From positions 1 through 37,493 of the forward strand of contig JAOUKT010000033.1 of the NCBI GenBank assembly GCA_029882395.1: a DNA stretch of 37,493 nt. The letters run 5' to 3'. The position numbers were made by a program, and so were the translations under genes. Below, in pieces: positions 16,215 to 24,802 of the stretch. This DNA is from Gammaproteobacteria bacterium. Its GTDB lineage: Bacteria; Pseudomonadota; Gammaproteobacteria; SZUA-229. How positions within the stretch are numbered: the stretch's first letter is position 1; every line of letters begins with the position of its first letter. A model generated the notes under the pieces. It did not search any database. It was not told where the DNA came from and saw only the letters and a list, made by a program, of their open reading frames with translations.

Positions 16215-16608
16215 GATTTTCCAGTGCATTCAGCTCAAGGTTTAACGCATGTACCGATAGTAAAACTTCATACAATGAATACGCCAGTGAAATCAGCATC
16301 ATCATCAGACTGACAGCAAAGATGACTTTTCCTGCAAACACAAACTCACCGAACAAAGTAAACATACAGATCACACACATAAACAGGCTGGCAATGCCAA
16401 AGCCCTGCATATTACGAATGATACAGACACGCCGGCGCAGGCTTTGCATCTGTAGCATTAATAGTGAGTCCGGCAGTGTTTTATAACTTGCACTCATCGA
16501 ACGGATTCTCGAGGTGAGTGCATTAAATCGGTTGGTATAAGCAACCAGCAATAACGAGATAGCCGGGAACAGCAAAGCCGGTGTTGTAAGCGTAATATCT
16601 GGCATCAT
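16201..16608 (-). CDS. DUF2721 membrane protein
   Basis: A 135-residue protein beginning MMPDITLTTPALLFPAISLLLVAYTNRF, which is the DUF2721 signature, followed by LTSRIRSM, and two more hydrophobic helices (about FGIASLFMCVICMFTLFG and VIFAVSLMMMLISLAYSLYEVLL). Three membrane spans are expected. A longer frame opens 16 codons upstream, but the GGAAATT before this ATG pair and the family's usual N-terminus favour this start. The family has no known function. The gene lies 64 bases downstream of the deacylase gene and could share its transcript. Confidence 0.82.
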   Translation of the reverse strand: MMPDITLTTPALLFPAISLLLVAYTNRFNALTSRIRSMSASYKTLPDSLLMLQMQSLRRRVCIIRNMQGFGIASLFMCVICMFTLFGEFVFAGKVIFAVSLMMMLISLAYSLYEVLLSVHALNLELNALENHDIR

Positions 16609-16672
16609 AATTTCCATCAGTTTGCACAAAGAAGCAGCGGCTATAATGTAGCACATCTTGCACCTTCTTTAT

Positions 16673-17668
16673 TTATTGATCTATGTGTTCCATTAAATAA
16701 CAGAGACAGTCCTGACGAATGATATCTGTATTTTTTGTAAACATGGATGGCATCATGGTTTTTTTTAATACAACATGCTGGCCATCTAATTTGAAATACT
16801 CATCATATACATTATTGCCTTCATCGTCCCAGACATCAAAAGCATTTGTTGTATTAGTCATCAGTGTTGCAAACCGGGTATTCTCTTTTACTTGCCTGAA
16901 GTTATACAGCTCAATACTGCCGTCCAGTGCCAGGTCTCCACTGCCATCAAAGTCAAAATCAAGCGCTGTATTAATTGTCACTCTGCCGACTGTATGCAAC
17001 AAGTCAATATCGCCGGGCACATGATCCGGCAATGTTTCCAGCTGCATCACTGTTTCAATATAACGGGCGGCATGGCTAACACCGTCCTTCTCGCCTACCT
17101 TGCCACATTCAAGCGTTACGGCAGGGCAGATTACTGAAAAAGCCTCAGACTGCACACCCTTCGGTGTTGAAAAATACACAACCGTGTGACTGAACAGTCT
17201 GGCCAGCTGCAGGTATTGCGCACTCATCCGGTTGACGCAACCATAATGCGGATTTCTGCCGGTATTATTATGTAAATCAATACTGGCAAATGGTTTGCGT
17301 TTTTTCATGACATCGACAACACGCTGCATTAATCGTGTTTCTTCGCAGGCGTCGCTATCCGTACCGGGCCACACGCGGTTATAGTCCGGCTGTGCGTCAA
17401 GCTTGCGCATGTTTTTTTCGGCCGCACTGACGTTGCCTATAAAAATACTCAGGGCACGCGGCAAGGTTTTGTTCTCAAATTTTTTCAATATAATCTGCAG
17501 CGCTTTCAGCCCGCTGTCTTCATTACCATGCAACAATGTAGAGATGAATAATGGCTGCGGGTTTTTTCCTTCCAGGTGAATCAGGCTGGGAGTCTGCAGC
17601 AAACGCTTCATGTCCTCAGCAGCGGCGTCTAAAAAGCCTGCTGGTAAACCCTGTATTTCATTCAGCAT
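16673..17668 (-). CDS. AstE/aspartoacylase-family zinc deacylase
   Basis: A 331-residue protein of the succinylglutamate desuccinylase/aspartoacylase branch of M14 metallopeptidases. Zinc ligands are visible as LLHGNEDSG (His47, Glu50) and DLHNNTGRNPHYG (His133). RNMRKLD-like and NRVWPG segments, and the ECGK glutamate element near residue 190, complete the active site pattern. It would hydrolyse an N-acyl amino acid or a similar amide. The start is the ATG at 17668, with GGAG eight bases upstream. It overlaps the end of the GCS2-type ligase gene by about ten bases, so the two products are probably made together. None of the other arginine succinyltransferase genes are nearby, so it is unlikely to be AstE itself. 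Confidence 0.82.
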   Translation of the reverse strand: MLNEIQGLPAGFLDAAAEDMKRLLQTPSLIHLEGKNPQPLFISTLLHGNEDSGLKALQIILKKFENKTLPRALSIFIGNVSAAEKNMRKLDAQPDYNRVWPGTDSDACEETRLMQRVVDVMKKRKPFASIDLHNNTGRNPHYGCVNRMSAQYLQLARLFSHTVVYFSTPKGVQSEAFSVICPAVTLECGKVGEKDGVSHAARYIETVMQLETLPDHVPGDIDLLHTVGRVTINTALDFDFDGSGDLALDGSIELYNFRQVKENTRFATLMTNTTNAFDVWDDEGNNVYDEYFKLDGQHVVLKKTMMPSMFTKNTDIIRQDCLCYLMEHIDQ

Positions 17669-19109
17669 CAATAATACTCCAGTCCCACTGATGTACTGCT
17701 TTATCAGAATTTTGTCGGATAAAATACTGCTGCGTCATTAATCTCATATCCTTGCCGTATCGTCGCACAAACATTTGCTGCCAGTTACTGCCGGTGCGCC
17801 CGGATGCAACTCTTTGTTTAATGACATGAAGATAGAAATCGCTGTCTTTTTTATCCACGCCCAGCTTTCTTAAACCCAGCGCTGCGTAATCAAGCAAGAC
17901 CTCTTTAAATAATTTCTGAAGGCTATAGCTATTGCCATCGCTCCATTTTACGCTGGCCTTCAAGCCAAAGCGTGCTGCATTATAAAAATTATCTTTTGCT
18001 GTTGAAAACGCTTTCATTTCTGACTTCACTGTATCCTGCTCTGCAAAATAATTAACCAGTCCGTAATACAAAGCAATATTTGCCAGCTGGTCTGTTATCG
18101 TCGGCCCAGCCGGCATCACGCGGTGTTCAATTCTAAGGTGCGGTTCATGCTTATCATTAAAACCAATAATCGGTCTATTCCAGCGCCAGATCGTGCCGTT
18201 ATGCAAGCGTAAGTGCTGTAACGCTTGTGGTGCTGTTGCAAAATTCATCGGCAACAGTACCGGAAAGTGCTTCAGGTTTTCATCAAAACACTCCATCAGA
18301 CTCTGCCGGCAATAATCACTGCCAAAACTCACACGGTGTAAGGGCCCGTTGGCCGCGGCATCAAAACCGCCTGACTCTACCGCCTGCTCGAACAGCGGAA
18401 TGCGGCTTTCTTCCCATAACGATTTGCCGAACAAGAAGGGAGAGTTTGCTGCAGCCGCAACGGTAAAAGCCGAGACAAAAACCGAAGCATTGTAATAGGC
18501 CACCGCTTTTTCCTGTGGCACCTGCAGGTGAATCTGTAAAGACGTTGCTGCTGACTCCAGCATCACGTCATAGTGCAGCGATTGCAGATTTTCTTTTCCG
18601 ACGATATTTAAACGTAACGGTTTACCTTTGCGTTTGCTTAACACCTGCTCGTTCAGCGCTTCGTAGCGAACCATTTTTGACATATTTTCAGTACTCAGAT
18701 CAGCATCAGTCAGCGTTGGCAGAATTCCAACCGCGATAACATCAGTCGCCATTAGCTGAGCTGCGCGCCGGCAATTATGCCAGTGTTGCTGCAGACTTTG
18801 CCTGAGCCCTGTTAATACCCCTGTGTTTAATGGCAAGGCATCCACATTCAGCTCAATATTAAACTTTGCCAGCTCGGGCGTCAGGTAATCTGAATCGGCT
18901 GTTTCAAAAAACGTTTCATTGACCGCAGCGGGTCTGAAATTACTGTCAACCAGACAGGCTTCCAGCTCAAGACCTGCCATCAACTTGTCTGACTCGAACC
19001 GGCTTTCAGCGAACCATTGCCTGAGCAATTCGGTTTCATTTTTTAACTTTATTGCAAACAGGTCAAAATCGCTATTATCGAAGCGTCGCTTATTGATTTC
19101 CTGTCCCAT
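17658..19109 (-). CDS. GCS2-type carboxylate-amine ligase (glutamate-cysteine ligase-like)
   Basis: A 483-residue protein with the glutamate-cysteine ligase type 2 layout. AGLELEACLVDSNFRP (about residues 45-60) contains the catalytic acidic pair of the ATP-grasp-like GCS fold, FNIELNVDALPL follows, then SLQIHLQVP and HLRIEHRVMPAGPT contribute later active-site residues. Such enzymes join the gamma- or alpha-carboxyl of an amino acid to an amine with ATP. It is not the usual gshA, since E. coli-type GshA has a different sequence. The next gene, overlapping it, encodes a deacylase, so the two may make and break the same amide. The ATG is preceded by AAGGATAG. Confidence 0.75.
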   Translation of the reverse strand: MGQEINKRRFDNSDFDLFAIKLKNETELLRQWFAESRFESDKLMAGLELEACLVDSNFRPAAVNETFFETADSDYLTPELAKFNIELNVDALPLNTGVLTGLRQSLQQHWHNCRRAAQLMATDVIAVGILPTLTDADLSTENMSKMVRYEALNEQVLSKRKGKPLRLNIVGKENLQSLHYDVMLESAATSLQIHLQVPQEKAVAYYNASVFVSAFTVAAAANSPFLFGKSLWEESRIPLFEQAVESGGFDAAANGPLHRVSFGSDYCRQSLMECFDENLKHFPVLLPMNFATAPQALQHLRLHNGTIWRWNRPIIGFNDKHEPHLRIEHRVMPAGPTITDQLANIALYYGLVNYFAEQDTVKSEMKAFSTAKDNFYNAARFGLKASVKWSDGNSYSLQKLFKEVLLDYAALGLRKLGVDKKDSDFYLHVIKQRVASGRTGSNWQQMFVRRYGKDMRLMTQQYFIRQNSDKAVHQWDWSIIDAE

Positions 19110-19533
19110 GCACTATCCTTGATACTTTACTCTGTGGCTGGCATATTTTACAGCCATTGATACACTTTTAATCATCGCAGCCGTGTCTTTCACAGGCCTT
19201 AATACTCTTATAGTTTATTTGCCGTTTATTTGTTTAAAATCAATGTCAATATTATCGCCAGACATATCATGAAATTAAACTGTTAAAAGTAAATTTATAA
19301 TACCGGCCAGGCATTATTTTTTATTACGTGCAGCCTCAAAACACTGGCAAAATTAATACACCATTAATAATAATGATAAAACAATCTGCATAAATATTAC
19401 CAGAATCACGACAGACACGGCTATAGACAGTCGGCAAACAAGCCAGACACATTGGCATTATCCGTAAGCTGCTGCCGTATTCGAAACACCGGTTTTTTTG
19501 CTTTTTAAACCATGTGTTGTGACGGAGACTAGA
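19110..19533. other. AT-rich intergenic region between the divergent ligase and DksA-like genes
   Basis: About 420 bases without a credible gene. It is AT-rich, with no strong dyad or terminator, and should contain promoters for both flanking genes. Short frames on either strand lack ribosome binding sites and coding character. Confidence 0.6.
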
Positions 19534-19866
19534 ATGATAGATTACCAAAGTTACAAAAATCAGCTAGAAAATCTGCGCAATGATTACACCAGGCGCGTAG
19601 CAGAACTTGGCAAAGATATTCATCATACAGAAGAACCTGTTGAAAAAGATTTCTCAGAACAAGCAACACAACTGGAAAACAGTGAAGTACTGAATGCCCT
19701 GGACGATGAAGCCAGGTCAGCACTGATCCAGATAGACAATGCCTTATTCCGACTGAGCAATAACAGCTTTGGCATTTGTGAAAAGTGCGGCGGTAACATC
19801 AATGAGAAACGCCTCAGGGCAATTCCTTATGCCAGCTTATGTATCAAATGCGCTGAACAAGGCTGA
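19534..19866 (+). CDS. DksA/TraR-family C4 zinc-finger protein
   Basis: A 110-residue protein with an N-terminal coiled-coil (about residues 1-70) and a C-terminal zinc finger CEKC-x17-CIKC (Cys82, Cys85, Cys103, Cys106), followed by a short tail. GICEKCGGNINEKRLRAIPYA is the family signature. DksA/TraR proteins enter the RNA polymerase secondary channel; this short member is more like the minor DksA paralogues than DksA proper. The ATG at 19534 with GGAGA ahead is chosen over an open extension without a ribosome site. It is monocistronic, closed by a strong terminator. Confidence 0.9.
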   Translation: MIDYQSYKNQLENLRNDYTRRVAELGKDIHHTEEPVEKDFSEQATQLENSEVLNALDDEARSALIQIDNALFRLSNNSFGICEKCGGNINEKRLRAIPYASLCIKCAEQG

Positions 19867-19884
19867 GATTAACACAAGCCCATT

Positions 19885-19910
19885 AAAAAAAGGGCATAGG
19901 CCCTTTTTTT
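19885..19910. terminator. Rho-independent terminator between convergent genes
   Basis: AAAAAAAGGGC and GCCCTTTTTTT make a perfect eleven-base stem with a four-base loop, 18 bases past the DksA-like stop codon. T-runs on both strands allow it to serve the convergent DUF302 gene as well. Confidence 0.93.
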
Positions 19911-19937
19911 AATCATCTTACTGTAAATTATTCAGCC

Positions 19938-20447
19938 TCAGAAATCGCCGCTGGCACCTGCTTCCATAATCGCGGTTAACGTTGTATTGATACGCGTTGC
20001 GATTTTCTTTAACTCCGGCGGCAATGACGTATTATTAATCAGCATATTCAGGTTTATCATCATCAGCCAGGTCTTGCCCGAGTCATCTTCCACCAGTGCA
20101 ATCCTGCACGGCATGTAGGCGGCGAAAATCGGGTTAAACTTAACCATCTTATGTGCATCTGTGGGATTACAAAATTGAAAAATCTCAAGCCGTCCAGAAT
20201 CAATGCCACGAGATTTCAGCTCTTTAGACAGTGGCTGGTGAGCGACAAATTTCATATTCAGCTCTATTGCTTTTGATTTAATGGCCACAATCGCATCATC
20301 GGCACTGACACCTTCAGCCAGTTGTATTTTTGATACCGTTTGAGACACATCAAACTGCGCCATCGGCGGCACCGGTTTCGCTGCATAGGTAACTGAACTA
20401 TTCAGGCATACAATAAAAACAAGTACGGTTTTATATAAAATATTCAT
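19938..20447 (-). CDS. Exported DUF302 protein
   Basis: A 169-residue protein with a signal peptide (MNILYKTVLVFIVCLNSSVT, cleavage near YAA-KP). The mature part contains the DUF302 pattern: DDAIVAIKSKAIELNMKFVAHQPLSKEL, then LEIFQFCNPTDAHKMVKFNPIFAAYMPCRIALVED and TWLMMINL. DUF302 domains are small alpha/beta folds found in periplasmic or membrane proteins, often in sulfur- and redox-related contexts, with no proven activity. Two cysteines (in FCNP and MPCR) are in places conserved by many members. It lies 79 bases downstream of an unknown membrane protein gene on the same strand. Confidence 0.85.
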   Translation of the reverse strand: MNILYKTVLVFIVCLNSSVTYAAKPVPPMAQFDVSQTVSKIQLAEGVSADDAIVAIKSKAIELNMKFVAHQPLSKELKSRGIDSGRLEIFQFCNPTDAHKMVKFNPIFAAYMPCRIALVEDDSGKTWLMMINLNMLINNTSLPPELKKIATRINTTLTAIMEAGASGDF

Positions 20448-20526
20448 TATAGTTCCTTATATTTATCCATTAAATAACGCTGCAGGCAGCTGTCACAAGC
20501 CACTGCAAGAGCTGGCATCAACATTA

Positions 20527-21051
20527 TCAGATATTATTTTTCGATTTACCAATTATCTGGCAAATATCGCCGTCTTTTATTCCGCCTTCGAACAAGGTAA
20601 AACGCCCGAGCACTTTAACAACATCATCTGACCGTCTTATTTCAAGTCGTAGAAAATAGTCTTCGAGGATACGGCGGTATTTCTCTTGTGGAAATGTTTT
20701 CATCAGATAAATAAAAAAATATTTAAAGAAATCAGATGTCAGCATATTTCCAGGTGCTCTGAGATAATGATAACTATTGTCCACTGCCAGGTTAACGGAG
20801 AAAACGACCAGATCCATCTTTTTGACCTGATATGCCAGGATCTTCCTGTAGATCATGCCGGAGAAGAATCCGGATAAAACAACAGCCACCGCATAAACCA
20901 GATATTGAGGGTACATTATTTCAAGCGGGATATACTGTGATAATGAAAAATATTCATATGCTGCCCAGAAGACAGGTAACAGTATAACAAAAATTAAACC
21001 CTGGGTTGCTTTGCCCGCCAGTTTATTCGGAGATATTAAAACAGGGCTCAT
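20527..21051 (-). CDS. Unknown two-span membrane protein
   Basis: A 174-residue protein that I do not recognise. Residues about 15-34 and 48-70 are hydrophobic helices; residues 75-174 form a soluble, helical, charged domain containing DSFFKYF-like and LMKTFPQEKYRRILEDYFLRLEI segments. The pattern of short helices is loosely like a TerB or DjlA N-terminal domain, but the acidic metal-binding motif of that family is not obvious. The soluble part should face the cytosol. It may be cotranscribed with the DUF302 gene. The name hypothetical is appropriate. Confidence 0.75.
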   Translation of the reverse strand: MSPVLISPNKLAGKATQGLIFVILLPVFWAAYEYFSLSQYIPLEIMYPQYLVYAVAVVLSGFFSGMIYRKILAYQVKKMDLVVFSVNLAVDNSYHYLRAPGNMLTSDFFKYFFIYLMKTFPQEKYRRILEDYFLRLEIRRSDDVVKVLGRFTLFEGGIKDGDICQIIGKSKNNI

Positions 21052-21208
21052 TTATCACCCCGGCACAGCAGACCAACTATTTTTTCATTAAACACTTTTT
21101 GTGTCTCCACAGTGTTTTGTTTTATCCCTTAAACAAATATTAAAATTACAATTAACAACCAACATTATCAATCAAACCAGATACTGCCAGCCACTCTCAG
21201 TTAAACAG

Positions 21209-21475
21209 CTAATTGCTGTCATTTTCACCGGTCCAGCGGGTTTGTAAATAAAGCGCTTCAACCTTTTCACGAGCCCATATTGTTTTTCTTAAAAACTTAA
21301 GACTGGATGAAACACTGGGCTCATTTACAAAACACTTTATCGTCACGCGCCGGCCTAATTCTTCCCAGCCGTAATGTTCCACCAGCCGGTTAACAACCAT
21401 CTTCAGTGTTATGCCATGCAGGGCGTCCTGCACTCTATCCGGGCTGCTTTTTTTCTCCGGCATTGCGTTCATCAT
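21209..21475 (-). CDS. VF530/DUF2132-family DNA-binding protein
   Basis: An 88-residue protein with the family core: [32 protein letters not shown] (about residues 18-49) and then [27 protein letters not shown] (about 51-77). The family has a double-helix fold shown in a Vibrio fischeri structure and is annotated as DNA-binding from that work. The first ATG after the RRM stop codon, two bases away, is chosen, so translation is probably coupled. A longer frame exists but overlaps the RRM gene. Confidence 0.9.
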   Translation of the reverse strand: MMNAMPEKKSSPDRVQDALHGITLKMVVNRLVEHYGWEELGRRVTIKCFVNEPSVSSSLKFLRKTIWAREKVEALYLQTRWTGENDSN

Positions 21476-21476
21476 T

Positions 21477-21722
21477 TTATCCGGCTGGCTCAGCTTTTTT
21501 AACCCGGATTTGATTACCGGCGAGATCTTTTCCATTGAGGTTTTTCATCGCCGCTTTTGCCTCACCCGATTTGGGCATTTCTACAAAACCAAAACCTTTT
21601 GAGCCGCCGCTCTTTTGATCCATAACCAAATGGCAGGACTGCACACTACCAAAGCCCTCAAACAGCGTTTTCAATTCATCCTCCGTTGTCGCGCGTGACA
21701 GATTTCGAACCAGTAATTTCAT
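21477..21722 (-). CDS. RRM-domain RNA-binding protein
   Basis: An 81-residue protein consisting of one RNA-recognition motif. RNP2 is LLVRNL at residues 3-8 and RNP1 is KGFGFVEM at 42-49; aromatic Phe44 and Phe46 are in place to stack on RNA bases. The C-terminus reads [21 protein letters not shown], typical of bacterial RRM proteins resembling cyanobacterial Rbp. The role is probably RNA binding in the cytosol, possibly in cold response, but this is inference. Its stop abuts the start of the VF530 gene. Confidence 0.93.
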   Translation of the reverse strand: MKLLVRNLSRATTEDELKTLFEGFGSVQSCHLVMDQKSGGSKGFGFVEMPKSGEAKAAMKNLNGKDLAGNQIRVKKAEPAG

Positions 21723-21791
21723 AAAACAGGCATTCCTCTAAATAAAGCCGGTGATTATACAAGCATTCATGCCAGACCGTTACGTGTGTTA

Positions 21792-23102
21792 CTATTTCTT
21801 TTTCTCAGCCGCTTGCTCTGCCTGGCCCGGCACTGCTGGTGCTTTTTTCTCCACAGTCTCTTTGCTGCCGGCGACTGGCTGCGACAATGCTTTTTCAGGC
21901 GCAGCCTTCTCCACAGTCTTTACCGCCTTATCTTCATTTTTCGTGCTCTTAACAGGCTCGCTATGGCGGTCTTTTTCAGCCGCTAGCGTGGCTTTAAGGG
22001 CGGCAATCTCATTTATAGATTGCTGGAGCTGAGCCTGTAAGGTTTGATTTTCTTCTCTTAATGCTGACAGAGCCTGGTCCCTGGACTGCAGTGTTTGCTC
22101 CATTTTTTCTCTCACCGCGCTGACCTTTTCTTTATTAACTGCCGCCAGTTTATGTATCTGGCCCATGGATTCGGCTTTTTTCCCCGCCTTGTCTGCGAGC
22201 CTGCCGGCCTGATCAGTTATCGAATGGCCCACTCCTGATTCAGCACCCAGGGCTTTTGCAATTTTGTTGAGCAAGGACTCAATATACAGCGCCCTTTTTT
22301 CCGCAGGCTTTACTTCCAGGCCTTTAATGGCAGCTACTTCTCTTGCAATAAAGTAGGCGTGATTGGCTTCTTTTATGGCCAGGTTTCCGACCCGCTCAAC
22401 TTCACTAATATTTAGATAGTTTGTTTTAACAAATTCTCCGGCTTTACGAATTTCAGCTTCTGCACTTTTATATGTAGTCACTGCTAATTCATCTGCTTTT
22501 TCTTTTTTTGCCTTTTCAAGAACATCTTCGGCCAGGCCAACGTATTTTTTATAGAGTGTTTTTATTTCAAGTTTTGTCAGGGCTCTCAACACCACCGGCT
22601 CTTCTTTCAGCGCCGATGCGACATCACCACTTTCCAGCAGGGAGAACAGCTCTATGACGTCATCTCTGCATGATGCGTATTCATCTGCAAAACTGTCTTT
22701 GCTTGCTATCGTCTTCAGCCGTGCAAACTGTTCTACCGTGGCGCTTAATTTGCGGTTGACCAGTGCCTTATTGCCCACACCGGCGAAGACCATCTTTTTG
22801 GCTTTAAAGCTCGATTGCAATATTTTCTCATTGTCTTTTGAACGGATAAAAAACCTTGCTTCTTCAATGGCTTTTTCTGCCGCTTTCATATGCAAAGGCG
22901 CATATAACTCCAGCTCTTCACGCTTAGCCTGTTTCAGCAGCTCTTCAGCCTCCTCAAAGGCTTGTTGTGGGCTAATCGCACTCGATAAAGCCTGTTTTCT
23001 GGCTTCATCCTCTAGAATCTGTGTATTTTTAAGCTGGGGCGACGCACAGCCAATGATCGTGAGTGATAATACAAAGAGCACACTCATGTTTTGATATTTC
23101 AT
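21792..23102 (-). CDS. Coiled-coil lipoprotein with charged tail
   Basis: A 436-residue lipoprotein. The signal peptide ends in the lipobox TIIGC, with Cys19 as the acylated residue. The rest is almost entirely alpha-helical: repeats of AFEEAEELLKQAKREELELYAP and AEKAIEEARFFIRSKD resemble the DUF4398 helical hairpin domain often found in envelope lipoproteins; residues about 320-390 form a classical coiled coil (REKMEQTLQSRDQALSALRE), and the last 50 residues are rich in Lys, Ala, Glu and Pro. The envelope localisation is well supported; the role, perhaps structural or in anchoring peptidoglycan, is inference. Confidence 0.82.
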   Translation of the reverse strand: MKYQNMSVLFVLSLTIIGCASPQLKNTQILEDEARKQALSSAISPQQAFEEAEELLKQAKREELELYAPLHMKAAEKAIEEARFFIRSKDNEKILQSSFKAKKMVFAGVGNKALVNRKLSATVEQFARLKTIASKDSFADEYASCRDDVIELFSLLESGDVASALKEEPVVLRALTKLEIKTLYKKYVGLAEDVLEKAKKEKADELAVTTYKSAEAEIRKAGEFVKTNYLNISEVERVGNLAIKEANHAYFIAREVAAIKGLEVKPAEKRALYIESLLNKIAKALGAESGVGHSITDQAGRLADKAGKKAESMGQIHKLAAVNKEKVSAVREKMEQTLQSRDQALSALREENQTLQAQLQQSINEIAALKATLAAEKDRHSEPVKSTKNEDKAVKTVEKAAPEKALSQPVAGSKETVEKKAPAVPGQAEQAAEKKK

Positions 23103-23402
23103 GCCATAGCCTTACAAATCAATAGTTTAAGTATCGCTGTTGCGCCGCACACCGGCTCATATTCAAGCCAGCCTATCTCAACAGCATCACAACGCTAATT
23201 TGCTAAATTATAGTGCATATTTGTTAAAAACCTGCCTTCAGACGCCGCTATTTAATTTACCGCACAAAGAAACACAGCCAGTTAGCTATCAGCCTCTCTC
23301 TTTTGTCTTTTTGCATATTCAAATCCTGTCTCAGGCCGCTTATAATCTCGACAGGCTTATTGTGCTATTCCCTCTCACTTCTAACTCCTGTATAAAACCA
23401 CT
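23103..23402. other. Intergenic region between divergent lipoprotein and RIO kinase genes
   Basis: Three hundred bases without a supported gene. A frame of 88 codons is open on the plus strand but has no ribosome site or recognisable product. The region should carry promoters in both directions; the plus-strand one is visible near its right end. Confidence 0.6.
23318..23346 (+). promoter_or_regulatory. Predicted sigma-70 promoter of the RIO kinase gene
   Basis: A perfect TATAAT at 23341-23346 is preceded by TTCAAA at 23318-23323 with a 17-base spacer. The start codon is about 57 bases downstream. Confidence 0.65.
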
Positions 23403-24260
23403 ATGAAAACCCCAAAACGAATCCAGCCGCTAGTCGAAGACGGCCTTGTCGATGAAGTCATACGCCAACTCATGAGCGGCAAAGAAGCCACTGTCTATAT
23501 GGTTCGTAGTGGTAGTGAAATACGCTGTGCCAAGGTTTATAAAGAAGCCAGTCAACGCAGCTTTAAACAGGCCGTGTTATATCAGGAAGGCCGCAAGGTC
23601 AAAAACAGTCGCCGCGCCCGGGCGATGGAAAAAGGTTCTAAATTCGGCCGCAGCCAGCAGGAAGAAGTCTGGCAAAATGCTGAAGTGGATGCCCTCTACC
23701 GTCTTGCCGATGCCGGCGTGCGCGTTCCAAAACCGTATGGTTGCTTCGACGGCGTGTTACTGATGGAACTGATCACCGATGATGAGAATCAGGTCGCGCC
23801 CCGGCTTAATGATGTTTCAATGAGCAGCGAGCAGGCCTTAGAGGATCATTCAGTGGTCCTGCAAGATATCGTTCGCATGCTTTGCGCCGGCATCATTCAT
23901 GGCGACTTATCCGAATTTAATGTGCTCGTTGACGCCTATGGGCCGGTTATTATTGATCTGCCACAAGCGGTGGACGCGGCAGCCAATAATAATGCGCAGA
24001 AAATGCTGATCAGAGACGTTAATAATATGACCAACTATTATGCCCAGTTCGCGCCTGAGCTTGAAGGCCGTCAATATGCCGGGGAAATATGGTCACTGTA
24101 TGAGAAAGGTGAATTACTCCCTGATACGACCCTAACCGGTGAATATCAGGAAAGCACTGAAGAAACCGATGTTGATCTGGTCTTACAGGAAATTCAGGCG
24201 GCCTTGATTGAAGAACAAGAGCGCCAGGAACGCATCAGCGAGGCCAACGAGGCAGATTAG
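23403..24260 (+). CDS. RIO-type serine protein kinase (PA4780-like)
   Basis: A 285-residue RIO1-family atypical kinase. Glycine-loop region SGKEATVYMVRSG (25-37), ATP-binding Lys44 in CAKVY, catalytic loop IHGDLSEFNVLV with Asp168, and metal-binding Asp185 in IIDLPQAVD are all present. Insert residues SFKQAVLYQEGRKVKNSRRARAM match the RIO flexible loop. The C-terminus is acidic (VDLVLQEIQAALIEEQERQERI). Bacterial members such as Pseudomonas PA4780 have been linked to stress and antibiotic tolerance. It is monocistronic with its own promoter and terminator. Confidence 0.93.
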   Translation: MKTPKRIQPLVEDGLVDEVIRQLMSGKEATVYMVRSGSEIRCAKVYKEASQRSFKQAVLYQEGRKVKNSRRARAMEKGSKFGRSQQEEVWQNAEVDALYRLADAGVRVPKPYGCFDGVLLMELITDDENQVAPRLNDVSMSSEQALEDHSVVLQDIVRMLCAGIIHGDLSEFNVLVDAYGPVIIDLPQAVDAAANNNAQKMLIRDVNNMTNYYAQFAPELEGRQYAGEIWSLYEKGELLPDTTLTGEYQESTEETDVDLVLQEIQAALIEEQERQERISEANEAD

Positions 24261-24265
24261 TAGCC

Positions 24266-24294
24266 GCCTGCTGCCAACTTGTGCGGGCTTTTTT
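24266..24294 (+). terminator. Rho-independent terminator after the RIO kinase gene
   Basis: GCCTGC and GCGGGC pair (one G-T wobble) around an eleven-base loop and are followed by six T residues, starting five bases past the stop codon. Confidence 0.75.
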
Positions 24295-24526
24295 GCTCTG
24301 ATATGCCGCCAGACAAGGTGTATCAGCCCACAAAACACAGCGATGCCATCTGCGACAAAATTAAAACACAAGCTGCACCGGCCTGGCACCCGTACCGCCG
24401 CTGAGTTTTTCGCCCGCTTTTACGCCAATCAATGCGTCTATTTTTAACCGATAAACCCGCTCACGATCACAGCATTGTATTTTTATGTCAAAATCAGCTT
24501 TTATTTCAGCAAATTAAGTCGCTTAG

Positions 24527-24802
24527 ATGCCATCACCTGTTACCAGCCTTCTTAACACTCATCAGCAACTCACCCACAGCGAGATGATGAAAGTCGAATC
24601 ACATGTGCAGCGCAAGGCCGCTGACTGGATCGTCAACACGCTTATGATTGAAGGCCATGACGTTGCCTTTAAATACAAACGAAAAAAACACTATAAAAGT
24701 TTAACTGGCCAGCGCGTTAACCTGACCTATTATGCGGCCAGCGAAAACGTCGCCGGCTTCACAATTGAGGTGATGAATGTCGTCAGAATAAAGCGCTCTT
24801 AA
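24527..24802 (+). CDS. Small basic protein of unknown function
   Basis: A 91-residue, soluble, basic protein not recognised. It begins with a helical segment (HQQLTHSEMMKVESHVQRKAADWIVNTLMIEGHD) and ends with beta-like segments (DVAFKYKRKKHYKSLTGQRVNLTYYAAS, then FTIEVMNVVRIKRS). The pattern suggests a compact alpha/beta fold, perhaps nucleic-acid-binding because of KYKRKKHYK. The ribosome binding site is poor. Base composition is like that of neighbouring genes. It is flanked by noncoding stretches. Confidence 0.65.
   Translation: MPSPVTSLLNTHQQLTHSEMMKVESHVQRKAADWIVNTLMIEGHDVAFKYKRKKHYKSLTGQRVNLTYYAASENVAGFTIEVMNVVRIKRS

Noticed and set aside
19336..19548. 70-codon minus-strand frame in the 19 kb intergenic region
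   Set aside because: It overlaps the DksA-like gene start, and has no ribosome site or coding pattern.
22654..23094. 146-codon plus-strand frame rich in Ser, Ala and Cys
   Set aside because: Antisense to the coiled-coil lipoprotein; no ribosome site and biased composition.
23140..23406. 88-codon plus-strand frame ahead of the RIO kinase
   Set aside because: It covers the kinase promoter, has no ribosome site and no recognisable product.
24345..24447. Short frame MPSATKLKHKLHRPGTRTAA and following after the RIO kinase terminator
   Set aside because: Too short, no ribosome site, no match; possibly a decayed gene end, but not supportable.
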